A stretch of DNA of 64,000 bases from Rhytidiadelphus loreus. Lineage: Eukaryota > Streptophyta > Bryopsida > Hypnales > Hylocomiaceae. Below the pieces are notes generated by a model. That model was given only the letters and a program-made list of their open reading frames with translations, did no database searches and had not been told where the DNA came from. Position numbers and translations under genes: made by a program. Shown in pieces: positions 22,495 through 35,898 of the stretch (the first letter of the stretch is position 1; every line of letters starts with the position of its first letter). The DNA lies in assembly GCA_947034895.1 (NCBI GenBank), contig OX344762.1, positions 32,654,760-32,718,759 on the forward strand, given 5' to 3'.

Positions 22495-23565
22495 AATGAA
22501 TTTTATTATTATTAACCATTGCAATTGTAACAATAATGTCTTTGTAATTGTTTTAGCATGAGATATTAATAATTAAATTTTTTGGTGTAGACACAAATTA
22601 CATACTATGTTATAGACACTAATTTTGATAAATTACATGCTTAATAAGTAAAATTTTTATACGGACACAAATCTAGAAATGAAAGTCATTGTTGAACTTA
22701 TGCCAAACTTTAACATCTACAAGATAATGTATGTTTTTATCAATTTTGATGACAAATACTAAAAAAGAAAAATAGTATATAAGGAAAAATTATGCTACTA
22801 GAAATAACATGTATGGTAAAACCTGATTTACATTTATCATTGAATTCATTCAAGTTTTCATAATAAAATATTTCATGCTTTTCTTTAAAATAAACTAAGA
22901 ATATAGATTTGAAAAAGAGATTAAAAAAATTACATGTTTTCTTGAATTGTATGTTTAATAATGACAACTATTATGGGGCTACAAATCTTTTTTCAATGTC
23001 AACTTTAGTTTTGGTGTAAAAAAAAAATAGGTTCAAAAGAAGTCAAAGAACTTCTTTTTTTCCAAATAGAAAAAATAGGAAGAGAGTGGAAAAGGTTAAA
23101 AAATAAAAAAACTCTCTCTTCCATTTTGAAATAGGTAAAGTAGGAATAAAAAGGAAAAGTCTAAAGAATTCTAAATTTTTTTTCCTATATTTGAAATAGA
23201 ATAAATAGAATTTTTTTTTTTTTTTTTTCTAAAGTTAAATTTTTTTTTTCTATTTATTCTAAAAAGTATAAAAAATAATAAGAGAACTAAAAAAATAATA
23301 ATAAGAGAAAGGAAAAGATGCATGTTTTAGAATTTTTTAATTAAGCATTTCAAAAATTTAAGAGCACATTAATCAAGAATTCAGCCTTAGAATCGGGCCT
23401 CAACACTTTACATTACCTGGGGTCGGAGTGATAAATTGAAATTTGGCCCCAAAATTTGGCCTCAACCCTTTACATCATCTGGGGCTGGAGTGGTGATTTG
23501 GGGCCGGATTGGAGGCAAATTGGGCCTGCCTTCCATCCGGCCCCAAACCGTGTATATACCGGCCC

Positions 23566-23901
23566 TTATTAGTTTACCATCCAACTGAGCCCCACGGTGA
23601 TGGGCAGGAGGGTTGGAATTGGGACCCTATAGCGGACATAGGTGCCCCCGCAGCTACAGCCTCCTCTCTCTCACAAGACTCCGTCACTCTGCCTTTCGCT
23701 TGTTGCACCGTCGCAGCTGCGTCCTTCTGATTGTTGGTACTCCTGTTTCCTCATCCCTCGTACTTCCTTTGTGATCCCCCCTTTGCACACATCCTCACAT
23801 TTAGGTCTTTCATCGTTTGGCGCTGGATTGGCTGCAGGAGCTTCGGGTGGGGGTAACTTTTTGTTGTGTCGAGATTCTCACGGGCGCTTCCGCATTGCGC
23901 G
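23566..23901. other. SEC13 upstream region and 5' UTR
   Basis: The G+C rises here and the sequence becomes C/T-rich (CCTCCTCTCTCTC, CTCATCCCTCG), typical of a plant leader. No clear TATA box was seen. The Harbinger-type element ends only about 335 bp before the start codon. Confidence 0.45.
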
Positions 23902-26327
23902 ATGGGGTCCGTGACGGACTTGGGAACCGAGCAGGTGGTGGAGTCGGGTCACCAGGACGTTGTGCACGACGTGGCCGTGGACTACTACGGCAAGCGCCTG
24001 GCGTCCTGCTCCTCCGATCGCCTGATCAAGGTGTTTGCCGTGGGCACCGTGGACGTCCCCGCGTCGGCGTTGGCCACCTTGTCCGGGCACGAGGGACCCG
24101 TCTGGCAGGTCGCGTGGGCGCATCCCAAGTTCGGCAGCATTCTGGCCTCCTGCTCGTATGACCGCAGGGTCGTCCTCTGGAGAGAAGGCGCTGAGAATGA
24201 GTGGCAGCAAGATCAGGTTTAGGGTTTTACCGATCTCCTTATTGGTCGTTTTAATGTTTGGTTCTTCCGATCCAGATATTTTGGAATCGATGCTTCTCCT
24301 AGGGTTTTGAAAAGAGTAAAGAATTAGCGTTTGGGGTGATACCTGGGACACACATTGAGTCTCCATGTCGTATACTCTCTTGAATGAGTTTCCCTAATCG
24401 AGCCTCTTTACAAACATAATGCATTGTGTCATTGCATCGTTTCGTTTGAAGATGAGAAGTGCTGAGGGGGGATTTGGTCTGTGAAACCTAGCATACTTTA
24501 CTGTTTCTTCCCAGTATCAAGTTACTCTTCTAAAACCCTGCGGAGCAGAGTGAGGAGTGACCGTAGGGTTTTTGATTTTTGTGGAACAGATTACTTTAGG
24601 CTCTCGTAGGGGTTGATCTCCGTGGCCATCGGTTTTTTAAATATACTTAAAAGTTAGAGCTTTTGTTGACCTCGCCATAGTCTCATACTTTTCCGACACT
24701 ACTAGACAATGTCATAGAATTTTAAGGTTGAAATCGTAGGCAACTTGATGTCGACACTTGACTACCCTCTATTCAGATATCTTTGAACCATGAGAGACTC
24801 CCATTGATTGCTTCAAAGAACTCTCCAACTTTCTTTTGCTTCTTTTCTAAAAGCTTGTGATGGTTTCGAGACTTTGTGCTTCCGTTTTGGTGCTAATTTT
24901 TTTAGTAGCATTTCGGGTGCCATCTCTCTTGGATTCGATTTACCTTAAGCAATTTGAAAGTACGTAAAGACTCGACTGGCAATCAACTCTTTTGGATGCC
25001 GTTTGTTTTGGAGTCATTTGCCTTCATCAGTTGGAGAGAACATTAAATTTTGGTTTGCAATCACTTACTTACAAATGGCTCCTTACCATGGCCACAGGTA
25101 TTCGAAGAACACGAGTCATCAGTAAACAGCATCTGCTGGGCGCCTCAGGAATTCGGGCTGTGCCTCGCGTGTGGATCCTCTGATGGCACCATATCTGTTC
25201 TCACAAACAAGCCGGACGGGTCCTGGGAGAAGGTGAAGATTGAGCAGGCTCATCCTGTGGGGGTGACTTCGGTGTCCTGGGCACCAGCGAGTGCTCCGGG
25301 GTCACTCATTGGAGCCGACCCTGGGTCTGTTCAGAAGCTGGTCTCCGGTGGGTGTGACAATACAGTGAAAGTGTGGAAGTTTATCAACAACAGCTGGAAA
25401 ATGGATTGCTTTCCTCCTCTTTCCAAGCATACTGACTGGGTGCGGGACGTGGCGTGGGCACCGAATCTGGGGCTCGTGAGGTCCACCATCGCTAGTGCAT
25501 CTCAGGATGGGACGGTTGTCATCTGGACTCAGGTACTGGGGGTTGACCATATGCTAATGCTTTTGAGTTGCTCTAGAGTAAGATTGTTGGTGATTCAGAG
25601 AATCCTCTGTGCTCATTCTGGTCTTAGTGATGTGCGTGGTGCTGCATTTGTTACACTTGAGGATTTCCCTATCCTTTCTTTCTATGGTTAGATTGTACTT
25701 TAGGAACGTGGAGGAGGAAACACAAAATACTATTGAGTTTTGTCCTCCAGATCCGATGTCTTAAAGACACCCCAATCCTGACTTTAGGCTGTTGTTTGGA
25801 GGGACTCTCATTAATCACAAGTCGGTTCGATCAGAGTGATTAGGGTCTGTGATGAGGTTGGAATGGCTGCTAGGACGTGCAGGCCATCTTGCTTGGGGTC
25901 TAATCCAATTTATGAAAAAGGGGTCTCTCAGGGGTTTATATATAAACTAACAGTATTGAGATCTACACAAAGATCCTATATACATCGTACAGGACTTAGT
26001 CGTTTTCCGTACCTTATAATACTCTGGGTCTGCACTGGCGGATCTTGTATATTTGTCTTGTTCCTTCTTTATGCAGAGACTCTGTTCGTCCGTTTCTACC
26101 TCTTTGCTTTTTCCACTGATATCTTCCGCTAATGAAATTTTGAATCTCAGGCGAAAGATGGGGACCAGTGGCGGCCGTTGACTTTGAATGATTTTAAGAC
26201 CCCAGTTTGGCGGGTAAGCTGGTCCTTGACAGGAAATATATTAGCTGTATCAGACTCTAGCAACAAGGTGACGTTATGGAAAGAAGAGGTGGATGGAGAG
26301 TGGTCACAGGTTACAAATGTGCAATGA
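23902..26327 (+). CDS. SEC13: SEC13, COPII outer coat / nuclear pore WD40 protein
   Basis: Three exons, 23902-24216, 25098-25532 and 26151-26327, are joined by phase-0 introns (CAG/gtttag, acag/GTATTC, CAG/gtactg, ctcag/GCG). The product has 308 residues, the usual SEC13 length. It is a six-bladed beta-propeller: [20 protein letters not shown] near the N-terminus, [19 protein letters not shown] and [13 protein letters not shown] in exon 1; [56 protein letters not shown] and [13 protein letters not shown] in exon 2; [17 protein letters not shown] and KVTLWKE in exon 3. SEC13 pairs with SEC31 in the outer COPII cage for ER export, and also sits in the NUP107-160 nuclear pore complex. The ATG is the first in frame and matches family N-termini. 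It is a complete and unremarkable gene, tail-to-tail with HISN6. Confidence 0.96.
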
Positions 26328-27898
26328 GCGTCCACGCTGGTCATAAATTGAGCCTAGTGGCGTGCATAGTGTATAGCATATTTGGTGTAGATAGAGTATT
26401 AGAAATCATTCTGAATTCTCTGGAATCTGTTTAGAGAGTCGCAGAGAATTTGACAACACATTTGAAATGGTGAAATTTGTGTGGGCTCCGGGCGTGCATG
26501 AATTGATCACCTCACGTTCAAATCCATTCTTCTGCTCGGAAATGAATTGTCGATCTGGCACTTCAAGTGTTGTATTGATCCTCGTTTCACTGCTTCTATT
26601 GCACTCATTTGTGGCTCAATGGGAACTTGTTTTTAAGCTTGCGGCAAATTTTGGCCTTTCAGTTAGGTTTGTGTCTCGAATTAGTACCTTACAGGTTGAA
26701 GACTTTGCCAGTTGTTGCTTGTAGGGTGTTCTTTCTAAAAAGGTCCCCCTTTGAAAAGGTCCTCTTAAGCAGAAATGCAACTATCAATATGCTGAAGGTG
26801 GGAACACTTTCAGAGGTATATGTCATTCCAACTTAAAATTCACACCTATCTCCAGAACCTATTAACCCCTCATAGCCAGAGGTCCAACTGTGCCAAAAAG
26901 CTGCTTACTTTTCAAGCTTTATAAGTCTATATGAGACTAAGCTATGAAGATCTTAATCGTACAATATTGTAGTGTGAATGTTGGAGATGACGTGGATCAA
27001 GTTTGGAGTCATTTGGTCGCATAGATTGAAAGATTAGAATGTTTTAGTGTTAAAAAATTCATTCAATTGACTAATTGTGTTTGCAAAATGACTTTGAAAT
27101 GTCAAAAAAATTCAAAAAAGTGTGCAAAAAACACATCTATGACTGAACCTCCTTCTACTAAATTGCTTCTAAATTGCTTCTCAGTCACTCATAACTTCTT
27201 GGATTGATATGAAATTTTAGCGACACAAACTAGATTAGAATGCACAACTTTTCTAAAAAAAATTATTAGAAACCGACACCGTATAAGGTTTTTGAACTTT
27301 GAATTGCTCCCAAGCATTCAAAACAACTTGGACTGCCATAAAAATTTGACCACAATAACTAAACTTGTAGAGGAATGTAACCCAACAAATTTTATTGAAA
27401 AAAAACATTTTATAAAGGAGATACAAGCCTTCAAAGTTGCAGCCATCAACTCCAATGGTGAACTCAAATTGAACCTGTGAACTTCGACTCGCTCCCAAAT
27501 CATCTGATTTGATTTAAAAATTTTACCACACAAACTAGAATAGTATGTGCAACTTTCCCAACAAATTCGGACATTGGATGCAAAAGTTACAGCAATTTGA
27601 ATCATTTGAATCAGACTGCCAGGCTGTGAGGACACTTTTTGTCCCTTGCGGCAATGAGGGATAAACCTCAAAGGTCACAGCCCTCATGACCAAGATAGTG
27701 CAATTATTGGACCAATTTCTTAGTTTGTATCAGACCTAAAAGTGCAGGGCAGGAGGCAGGTTAGATGCAACTTTTTTCTGTCTTGGATTGAATTTGAACT
27801 GTTCTTTGTCTGCATTGAATTTGAAACAATGCAAAATAGAAAATACAATGTAGTAAAATTCAATTTGATGATATAAATAGAAAAATAGTCCATTATCG
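26328..27898. other. intergenic region between SEC13 and HISN6 3' ends
   Basis: Holds the 3' UTRs of two convergent genes. From about 26,990 to 27,600 the DNA consists of loosely repeated phrases (AACTTTTCT/AACTTTCCC, TTTGAACTTTGAATTGCTCCC, GTGAACTTCGACTCGCTCCC) that look like an old repeat. No gene was recognised. Confidence 0.5.
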
Positions 27899-30800
27899 TT
27901 ACAGTTTAGCAAGCGCTGCTAGCACAGCATCAGTCTGCTTTGGTTTCCCTACAGAGATTCGAATATAGTTTTGTAGGTCAGCCTTTTCGTAGTAACGAAC
28001 CATTACTCCCTCCTTGGCAAGGGCCGCCTATACATAGTACAAAGTTGCACACGTGAGTAATGACCCAAGGTCTATTCTTTCAGTGTATTGCAAGGGCCAT
28101 CTTGGTAGCCAGAGAAATATTCTTCCCATAAAGAGAAAAAATTTAAAAAATTTAAAATACAAGAATAAGAAAGATCAGTTCTAGTAAAAGTTTCGTTGGT
28201 TTACCTTCAGTTGTTTGGCACTCGTGCTCCCAGTTACAGAACATAGGATGAAATTCGCATGGCTTGGGTATGGCTCCAGAAAAGGAATTTCTTTCAGTTT
28301 CGTAAACATTCGTTCTCTTTCTTCCACTAATGCATTCTTCACGTTCTGAGGTAGAAGCACAGCCCACCATGAGAACATTTTAAACCTACTTGGGACCACT
28401 GACATACATTAAGACGCATATTACGATTAACTGATGAAGTTCACAAACTGTTACAACTTTGAACGTGAATTTACCTCGAGATAAGTGGGATTGGTGAGAG
28501 CTGCACATGCAGCCACTTCAGCAGCCACAGAAACGTTGTAGGGCTGCTTGGCCCGCCATAAGTACTCAATCAAGGCTAATGGAAATGCGCCGTAGCCCAC
28601 TCTCAGACCTGCTAAGCCTGTTCAATCCCATGTTTCTTTTTCTTATTAAAGAGAAATATTTTGACAGTAACAGTATTTTGACCTTGGTGATAGGACTCAT
28701 CCTTTCAGGGTTAAAGAGTATCCTACAGGACTATTTACTAACGCAAAGAATGTCTCACAAAAAATGAAGTAATCTTTCTACATTACAGTGACCGCAATCA
28801 ACAGGTGCATCGGGTTGTAAAATGAATTCGCTCAAAAGAATTAAAAACTCAATACAAAGCTCAATACCTCATAACGCAAGGCTAGAAATTTCTATCCAGA
28901 AAGCACTTAATAGCATTATATGAGCTTTCAACCCAATTGCAGGTAGGTTGGAGATCCAGATGATATTAGAGTATGGCGTGCAATGATTCTTACCAGCACG
29001 TTTACTGAAAGTCCGCAGAACTATAAGATTCTCATACTTAGTCACCCATTTTATTCGAGATGGCTCTTGGGCAAACTCCACATAAGCCTCATCCAGGACT
29101 ACCAAGACGGGCAGCTCCAATATTGTCTTCAATTCCTCATCCGACACCAAACTACACAAACAGTCGTATCTCTTGTAATTGAAAGTCTCATAGAACATAA
29201 ACACAGGAAACATGTTGACTACAAACGATAATATTATTTGCAAGCAAGAGGGGAGATAGACTAAATTCTTCTAAGACTCCGATTTCACGCTGAGAAATAA
29301 GGAAATTGTGATAGTGCCCATAAGCTTGCAATCAATAAACAAGGTAGCCTTTTGCATTACTGCACCATAAACGAGGCTATGACATATCTTATAATTGTTG
29401 AGCATCCAGAAGGAAATTACCATCCATCAGGGTTGTTGGGAGAAGTCAAAAAGACTATCTTCGGCTCATCCCGACGCACAGCTTCAACAATGGCAGGCAC
29501 ATCCAATCCAAACCCTGGCAACCTAGGAACTATGCAATCCACAAAGAAAAATAAAAGGGAATATCAGTTCTTCGAACGCCACGACATGCTGGTAAGAGGA
29601 AGTAAAAATTACAGTTACAAGCTCCACTGGATTTTAATCGAACAACAGTCACCTAAAATTCGATAAGTATATATGTTGTGGCAATTGCAATTAAAAAAAA
29701 GGAGCTCACATAGGAATACAGGGAGAAACGAAGACCAAAAGAGCACCTTTGATTACTGAAGCCCCATTCACAGCAGCATCAAATGCATACATGGCGAATG
29801 TAGGTGGACAGTCCAGTATCTTGTCACCAGTATCTAGTGTACACCTATTCACAAACATGTCACAAGTCCAAGGAACTGCATGAGGTAGACTTCAAGGAAC
29901 TTCATAAAGCCTGATATCATGGGGAAAGTAAAACAATCCTTTCTCCATCTTAAGACTGACACTCCAAGATAGAAGGAGGATGTAATTTAATTAAAAAATG
30001 GGTCTAATGAAAGTGCTGCTAAGTCAATCTATGTGTAGAGCTCATTCACATGATTACCTCATAATCAGGTCAATAAGCTCATCTGCACCACAACCGACCA
30101 GAATGTGTTCAGCTCCGACTCCTGTATCCTCAGCCAATGCAGCTCTCAATCTGCGACTTTCTGGGTCAGGATATATGTTGGGGAACTGCATGCTGCCCAG
30201 TGCTTCCAAAACCTGCCAAAACCCACATGATGCACATTAAGGAAATATGATGATAATCAAGACACAATAAAGAGTGTAGCTTAAATGATGACACAAATAA
30301 AAAATATCACAGTTCACAAAATTCTCTAAGCTATGAGCTATGATGCATTTAGCAAAAAATTCAAGAGAACTGCTCATTCATAATAAACAGAAATTACGAA
30401 ACATACTAGTTAAGATGGAGACATACCTCAGGAGGTGGTCCATAAGGATTCTCATTCGCATCTAACTTCACAATATCTTCGGGAAGCCTGCCTAGTCTAG
30501 CCGACAATATCTGCACATAATTGGTGAGCATTAGAATAAAACCAGATGCAAAACCTCAAAATTGCTCTTGAACACAATCCACATGGCAGCTATTTTCCAC
30601 TGAGCTATTCAGATTCCCTGGACACTCCTGGACAAGTGCACGGCAAAACTGTCACTCTTGGCACTGAGCACATGATTACCAAGAGCGACAAGGTCATGAA
30701 AAGAAAAATGAGGTAAAGTACTGTTCAGTGTATGTTCCACGGAGAGAATGTACACGGGGTGAGCAATTCTGAAGTTACCAGAGCAGCACTCTTCCCGAAC

Positions 30801-31049
30801 AATGCAACGACAGTAACAAAAGCAAGACATACTTAGAGAGTCGGTTACCTCAAAAGGCTCGATGGGAGTATAAGGTGCAAGAGTCCGTAGGTGAGGGCGA
30901 ATGAAGGAGACCCCCTTGATAGCCACGGGAGCATCCGCGGACGCTGAAACCCTACTCATCGAAGGCGCAAACGGCTTGGCTTTTACAGCAGGAGTTCCCA
31001 ATAGGGCACCCGACCCTGCTGCCAGCGGAGTTGCCGCCCGCAGCGACAT
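27899..31049 (-). CDS. HISN6: histidinol-phosphate aminotransferase, plastid
   Basis: Nine exons on the minus strand: 30849-31049, 30427-30510, 30058-30212, 29747-29844, 29421-29529, 28994-29151, 28475-28617, 28205-28345 and 27899-28027. All phases agree and give 405 residues. Residues 1 to about 45 are a transit peptide ([14 protein letters not shown], Ala/Ser-rich). The class II aminotransferase (HisC) body follows: [25 protein letters not shown], the [12 protein letters not shown] cofactor loop, SPNNPDG, the [11 protein letters not shown]sp/Tyr that hold the pyridoxal ring and, across an exon border, [17 protein letters not shown] with the Schiff-base lysine after FS. HANFIL and YIRISVG supply the substrate-binding end. 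It converts imidazole acetol phosphate plus glutamate to histidinol phosphate. An in-leader intron (31063-31122) is likely. The transit peptide is by similarity only. Confidence 0.95.
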
Positions 31050-31502
31050 CAAGCTCCCTCTCCTGCAAGAAGAGCACCTCAATTTTGAAACTAATGCAGG
31101 GAAGAAGAAATCCTAAACTCACCACTAGAAAAATCACAAATCAACGTCTCAACCAAAACTCTCCAAGAAAACCACACCAATTAGAAATGAGACGAAGATT
31201 CCAGCGAACAATTTTGATGAAAATAAAAAAGAAGCAAAGCTCTTGTAACAGCATAGCGTGGTGATCTCCACGGCTCAATAGAAATCACAAAAACAGGGAA
31301 TGCGAGCTTCAACCAGCATTGCGAGTGCGTGACATCAAACCCACCGATTCGAACGCTCGAATGTGGGGAAGATGATGAACCAGAAAGACGAAGAAATCCA
31401 AGTGGGAGACGCGAAGGATTGCTACAGATTGCACTCTCGCAGATTGCACTCTCGGCTTGGAGTCTGCATTCTCAAATTCTTACAGATCCATGGACTCTGG
31501 CT

Positions 31503-31519
31503 AGGGTTTAGGGTTTAGG
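31503..31519 (-). promoter_or_regulatory. telo-box-like AAACCCTAAACCCTAG near the HISN6 leader
   Basis: On the minus strand this reads CCTAAACCCTAAACCCTAG, a double telo-box (AAACCCTA). It lies about 460 bp upstream of the HISN6 start codon. Telo-boxes are common in promoters and leaders of plant housekeeping and translation genes. Function here is inferred. Confidence 0.45.
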
Positions 31520-31711
31520 ATAGGGCTCAAGTTCCGAAACGTGCGTGTCAAGTAGATTATGAGGAAAATGTCACATCTTGGGACACTGATTTGTCCTTTT
31601 ACAGTGACGAGCAAAACTGCCAGAAATTACAGTAACTTTCATAAAATTGACAGTTTGTTATTTGTTATTTGTTACGTTTCTTTTTAAGCTTCATAGTCCT
31701 TCAATTTATTA

Positions 31712-31942
31712 CTCCCTCAGTCCCACTAAAAAATTCCAAATTGGTTTAGGGTTTGTATCACCATTTCAATTATTGATTTTGATCATTGAGCAAGCAATTT
31801 AGAATTCAAATCACATGTGTATCCACTCCGCCCTACGTTTCACATCATGGGCTCAACAGTCAACAATCAAAATCAATAACGGAACCTTTTAGTGGTACAA
31901 CCCCTAAACCAATTTGGAGGTTTTTTAGTGGGACTAAGGGAG
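31712..31942. mobile_element. Stowaway-like (Tc1/mariner) MITE
   Basis: A 231-bp element with ends CTCCCTCAGTCCCACTAAAA and, inverted, TTTTAGTGGGACTAAGGGAG, flanked by TA on both sides. CTCCCTC-GTCCC ends plus a TA target are diagnostic of plant Stowaway. The arms continue for over 40 bp (AATTGGTTTAGGG and its complement). Confidence 0.88.
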
Positions 31943-34895
31943 TATCTTCATAGTCCTTGTTTGGTGTAGGCATGTGTTATGATGATTTTTCCAAAGCCAT
32001 TCTCAACTCCTTTCTCATGTATTTTTTTTTATCTTTTGCTTGTTAAGTTCATACTAGAATGGTTGTCATGTCAATGTTTTTGCAATGCCAAAATGCAATG
32101 CAATGGCAATTGTGATTTTATTTTTTTGGTGGGCTTTGAGCAATAGCAAGACCACATTCCATATAGATAGTCCAACAAAGATAGACGGAAGGATAGGACA
32201 TGACGAAAGAAGAGCGGAACATGGAGATTCAACATGCTAAAATTTGTACTCCTAATTTGAAGAGTGTCCAACCTTCCCCTAAAACCCAAACTCAATATAG
32301 CCCCCCTAATCTTCAAATTTTAGAATTTTGGTTGTCAAAAAGATTCTAGTGGTAGAAGAAAGGTTGGGCAAGCATAAGAGAAAATTTAGCCCCTATGGAG
32401 AGTCATTTGACTTTCGGACAATGTGCAAATCCAAGGGATTCTTTTTTTTTTTCCAAGTTTTTTAGTCCTAGTCTTGCGTAGTACACTTGGTAATCATGTG
32501 GGCTAAAAAATAAATAAAATAAATATTTACTTTTTATTTTTGGATTTATATATATTTTTGTAATTGCACATTTTCATACAATCAAATTGCCCTATGCAAA
32601 GTCTAGATTCCTCTAATGGTCTCTACTATTCAATTTTTATTTTAAATTTTTTATTAAGAAGATATGAAATTCCTAAAACTAGTGGTTTTTGTCAACCTTG
32701 TTAACACCTTGCATTTCTTTCCTATATGTTGTACAATTCCAAATGATCTGAAATTTTTCAAACATGTAGCCAACGTAGCTTGGAAAATAAATTCAATGAA
32801 GCATCACTCTCATACGGACATTTTTCATACAAATGTGTCCTCTTGAAGTGTAGCTGCCCTGTTTTTTGGAGGGCTAAAAAAAATATTTTTGTCAATTCAA
32901 GTGCTAATATTTTCCAATTCACACGATGGAAATTTCTGAAAAAATTTATATATTTTTTCAACCCACCCTATTGCAAGATCCTATAATTAAATAGGCAAAA
33001 AAAATGTTTTTTCTATCAAATTTTGTGAATGTAGTACAGCTGGCAATTTTGGAGTGTTTTTGGTGAAAACATAATCAAGGAACGTTAGGGGTTAAATGTA
33101 TTTTGGAGTAGTAACAATTATTCATTATGATTTTTATGAAGCAATAGGCTACCTTCAATTTGAATTTGTAGGAGATAAGAGGTTATCCATGTAACAATGC
33201 TTTGGATCAGAGTGATTTGATGGATGACTTTATTGTTAATTGTAGAAACAAAGAATACACTTGTTGGTCCAATAATTTTGGTGACTACCTTGATCATGGG
33301 GGCCATGTCATTGAAGAGTTAACTCTTAACTCTATAAGGACGGGCCTATTACCACTCCTTTCAAGCTTGAACTCTCATTGCTCTGTTTGCTACTTTTTGC
33401 AACTGGATATGAATGAGAAAAATTTGATTTATTTTTCAGAGGTAAACACATATGTGTACTACAATTTGTAAAATTTTCAAATTTTCTGGAAAAAATTTGA
33501 AATTACTATGAATTTCTTAACAAAAAATTGAAGAAAATTCATATCAAATACAAAAAACACTGAAAAAATATGAAATTTTTTCCATAGATGTTTATCATAG
33601 TGCAAAACTCCATGGTATAAACCAAAGTTACCGCGTCACTCTAAAATTAGAAAATCAACAAACCATGATTATAGGTCCGAAGTTCATATTGCTAAAGAAT
33701 ATACAAATATACAAATTTTTCAAAATTTCCAATTGGAGTAAAAGCTAAACTTAATAGTATTCATTTCATTAGTTGAAATCAAATTCAAAAAACATCATTT
33801 TTTTGGCTCAAATTTGCATCAAGAGAAAAGAGTAAGAAATGACCAAAATACACGACAAGGATGATCCGTGAATTGAGCATCTTCTTCTTTAAAAAAGTCA
33901 ATAAGACCATAATAAGGGACTTTGCAACACTATTCATTGAAAATGTACTATAGTACCCTCCAAATAAATAAATTGGATGAAAAAACTTTTTTTCCTACCC
34001 TTCATTGCCAAGTGAAGTCATGCTGCGGACCACTCTGGTCCGCAACGTCCCTACAGCGTTAAACGCCAAGATGGTGATTGAAAATCATCCCTTTTGGTAC
34101 TATGTGACATCATCTACCTTAAAAAAACCAAAATACTCATTGGAAGTCGAATTACTATGCAAGATCTCTCCTTTTTGCACAAAATTCCAAGGATGAACAA
34201 TTGCACTTCTATCCTACATAGAAAAATTCTTTATCATGCATCAGACAAAAATATCCTTGGCATTGTTTAAGTGTTAAATATGGAGACTGAAATTTTTATT
34301 GGAATGTGAATGGAATGTGAACCTGAAGTGCAACAGAAGTTATGGGTAGGATAATACTGTCGACTGCATCCCTTAGCTGTCTAGAATGATGATCCAAATA
34401 CAAAAGGCTAAGGAACTCAGCATGTAACAATCGCGACACCTACACTATTTATCTTATCAGTGAGGGTGCAATATTATTATCACAAAAAAAAATATTTGTT
34501 GAAATTTTTTCAAGACACTAATTTAAAAGAATATGACTTTTGACAAATTAGAGTTGTAGTCACGCTCTTACAAAATAAATCAAAATTTATACTTGTTCCT
34601 CAAGTATCACATGAGTATCACCCAAATATTGCAAAATATTATATAGGTTTGTTCAATTAGTGCACCTAGCAATAATAACACTATGGCTTGCATTAATTTG
34701 GGAAGTATTTAATCTAATATAGAAATTCTCAAATTATTCGACAGAATGAAGAATGAATATAATGTGGTTTACACTACTTTCATTCTCTTTCAAATAGTAT
34801 TCTAAAATATAACGTTATACGTTATAGTATACATTTATATATATATATAATCTATTACTATATGATAATATGATTTGCAATCCTTTCCTTGTCAT
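31943..34895. other. AT-rich spacer, no gene seen
   Basis: No supported exon. An isolated 19-bp palindrome, GCGGACCACTCTGGTCCGC, sits at 34025-34043 in otherwise AT-rich DNA. The open frame at 33202-33471 (starting MDQSDLMDDF) has no recognisable domain. Confidence 0.5.
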
Positions 34896-35270
34896 GATTG
34901 GCACTAGGGGAGGACACTCCCCGCGCTTTACAAAGTGACTTGCGGCGAAAAATAGGGTGGATTTAATTCATCATAGGTAAAATTTATAAAGATTTTACAT
35001 TTAAAGAAGGGGACTTAAAAAGTGACATGTCTTTTATAAGTAAAATAGATACCCGAAAATTATGGTCCATTAATTATTTTTTAAATGTAAAATAGGGGCC
35101 AAAGAATAGGATCCAAGGAATTCTATTTACTAGGTTCCGTTATGGTTATGCTACAGTACTAGTAAGATACAGGTACTATACAAATCTGAAGTATAACTAC
35201 AACATATCTTGTAGTCAGTCGATGAATGGGGTAGTTTCCATCTGTTCTATCTGTTAAGTTTAACGACTAC

Positions 35271-35283
35271 TGCTAGGGTTTAG
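35271..35283 (+). promoter_or_regulatory. telo-box-like motif inside the 2.86-kb element
   Basis: TGCTAGGGTTTAG precedes the repeat-rich leader of the small ORF at 36456. Another GGGTTTAGGG lies near 36418, just before a candidate 3' splice site (TTGTTTGCAG). Such motifs are usual in plant gene leaders, so this stretch may be a captured promoter/leader. Confidence 0.35.
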
Positions 35284-35320
35284 GCGCGAACGATAATTTC
35301 GAGGTTGGGAGGGAGGCGCG

Positions 35321-35580
35321 GCAGCGTGTGTTCACGAATTTGTTTGCAAATCTGGGTGCGGTTGAGGGTTAATCACGCGATGAGTTCTCCAGCTTCTTGA
35401 GTGACGGCAGCGTGTGTTCACGAATTTGTTTGCAATCTGGGTGCGGTTGAGGGTTAATCGCGCGATCAGGGGGGCAGCTTGTTGAGGGACGGCAGCGTGT
35501 GTTCACGAATTTGTTTGCAATCTGGGTGCGGTTTAGGGTTAATCGCGCGATGAGTTCTGCTGCTTGTTGAGGGACGGCAG
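35321..35580. repeat. minisatellite, 85-86 bp x 3
   Basis: GCAGCGTGTGTTCACGAATT begins at 35321, 35407 and 35492; a truncated fourth start is at 35577. Each unit continues with TTGTTTGCAA, CTGGGTGCGG and TTAATCGCGCGAT. Confidence 0.9.
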
Positions 35581-35898
35581 CGTGGAGATGGTGTTTCCGA
35601 TTCGCGCGATCAGTTCTTCGGCTGAACCGTGGAGGCTGCTCTTGGGGATGGCATGCGCTTGGTTGTGGGTGCGCGATCAGATTGGTGGTGGGCTTAGGGT
35701 GAGGAGGTGAACGAAGGGGTCGGCGATTCCTTGTGCGGGGGCGCTTGCTTGTGTGTGCGCGATCAGTTGTTTGTGCCCGATCAGTTGTTTGTGCGCGACC
35801 AGTTGTTTGTGCGCAATCAGTTGTGGAATTCTGTTTTGGGGTCAGCGGCGTGACAAAGGTGTTCCCGATTCCTGGTGCGGGGTTTGCTTTTGAGGGGT

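Larger units (their letters stand above)
21646..23565. mobile_element. PIF/Harbinger-type non-autonomous element, TTA duplication
   Basis: Ends are GGGCCGGTATATAC and the exact complement GTATATACCGGCCC, flanked by TTA at 21643-21645 and 23566-23568. The inner ends share GGGGCC-GATTGGAGGC. GGGCC-type ends with TTA duplications are the mark of PIF/Harbinger (Tourist-like) elements. Length is 1,920 bp, with no transposase recognised. A hAT-type MITE is nested inside. Confidence 0.78.

Noticed and set aside
30609..31082. Long minus-strand reading from 31082 through 30609
   Set aside because: It runs past the HISN6 exon 1 splice site (30848) into the intron; only 30849-31049 is coding.
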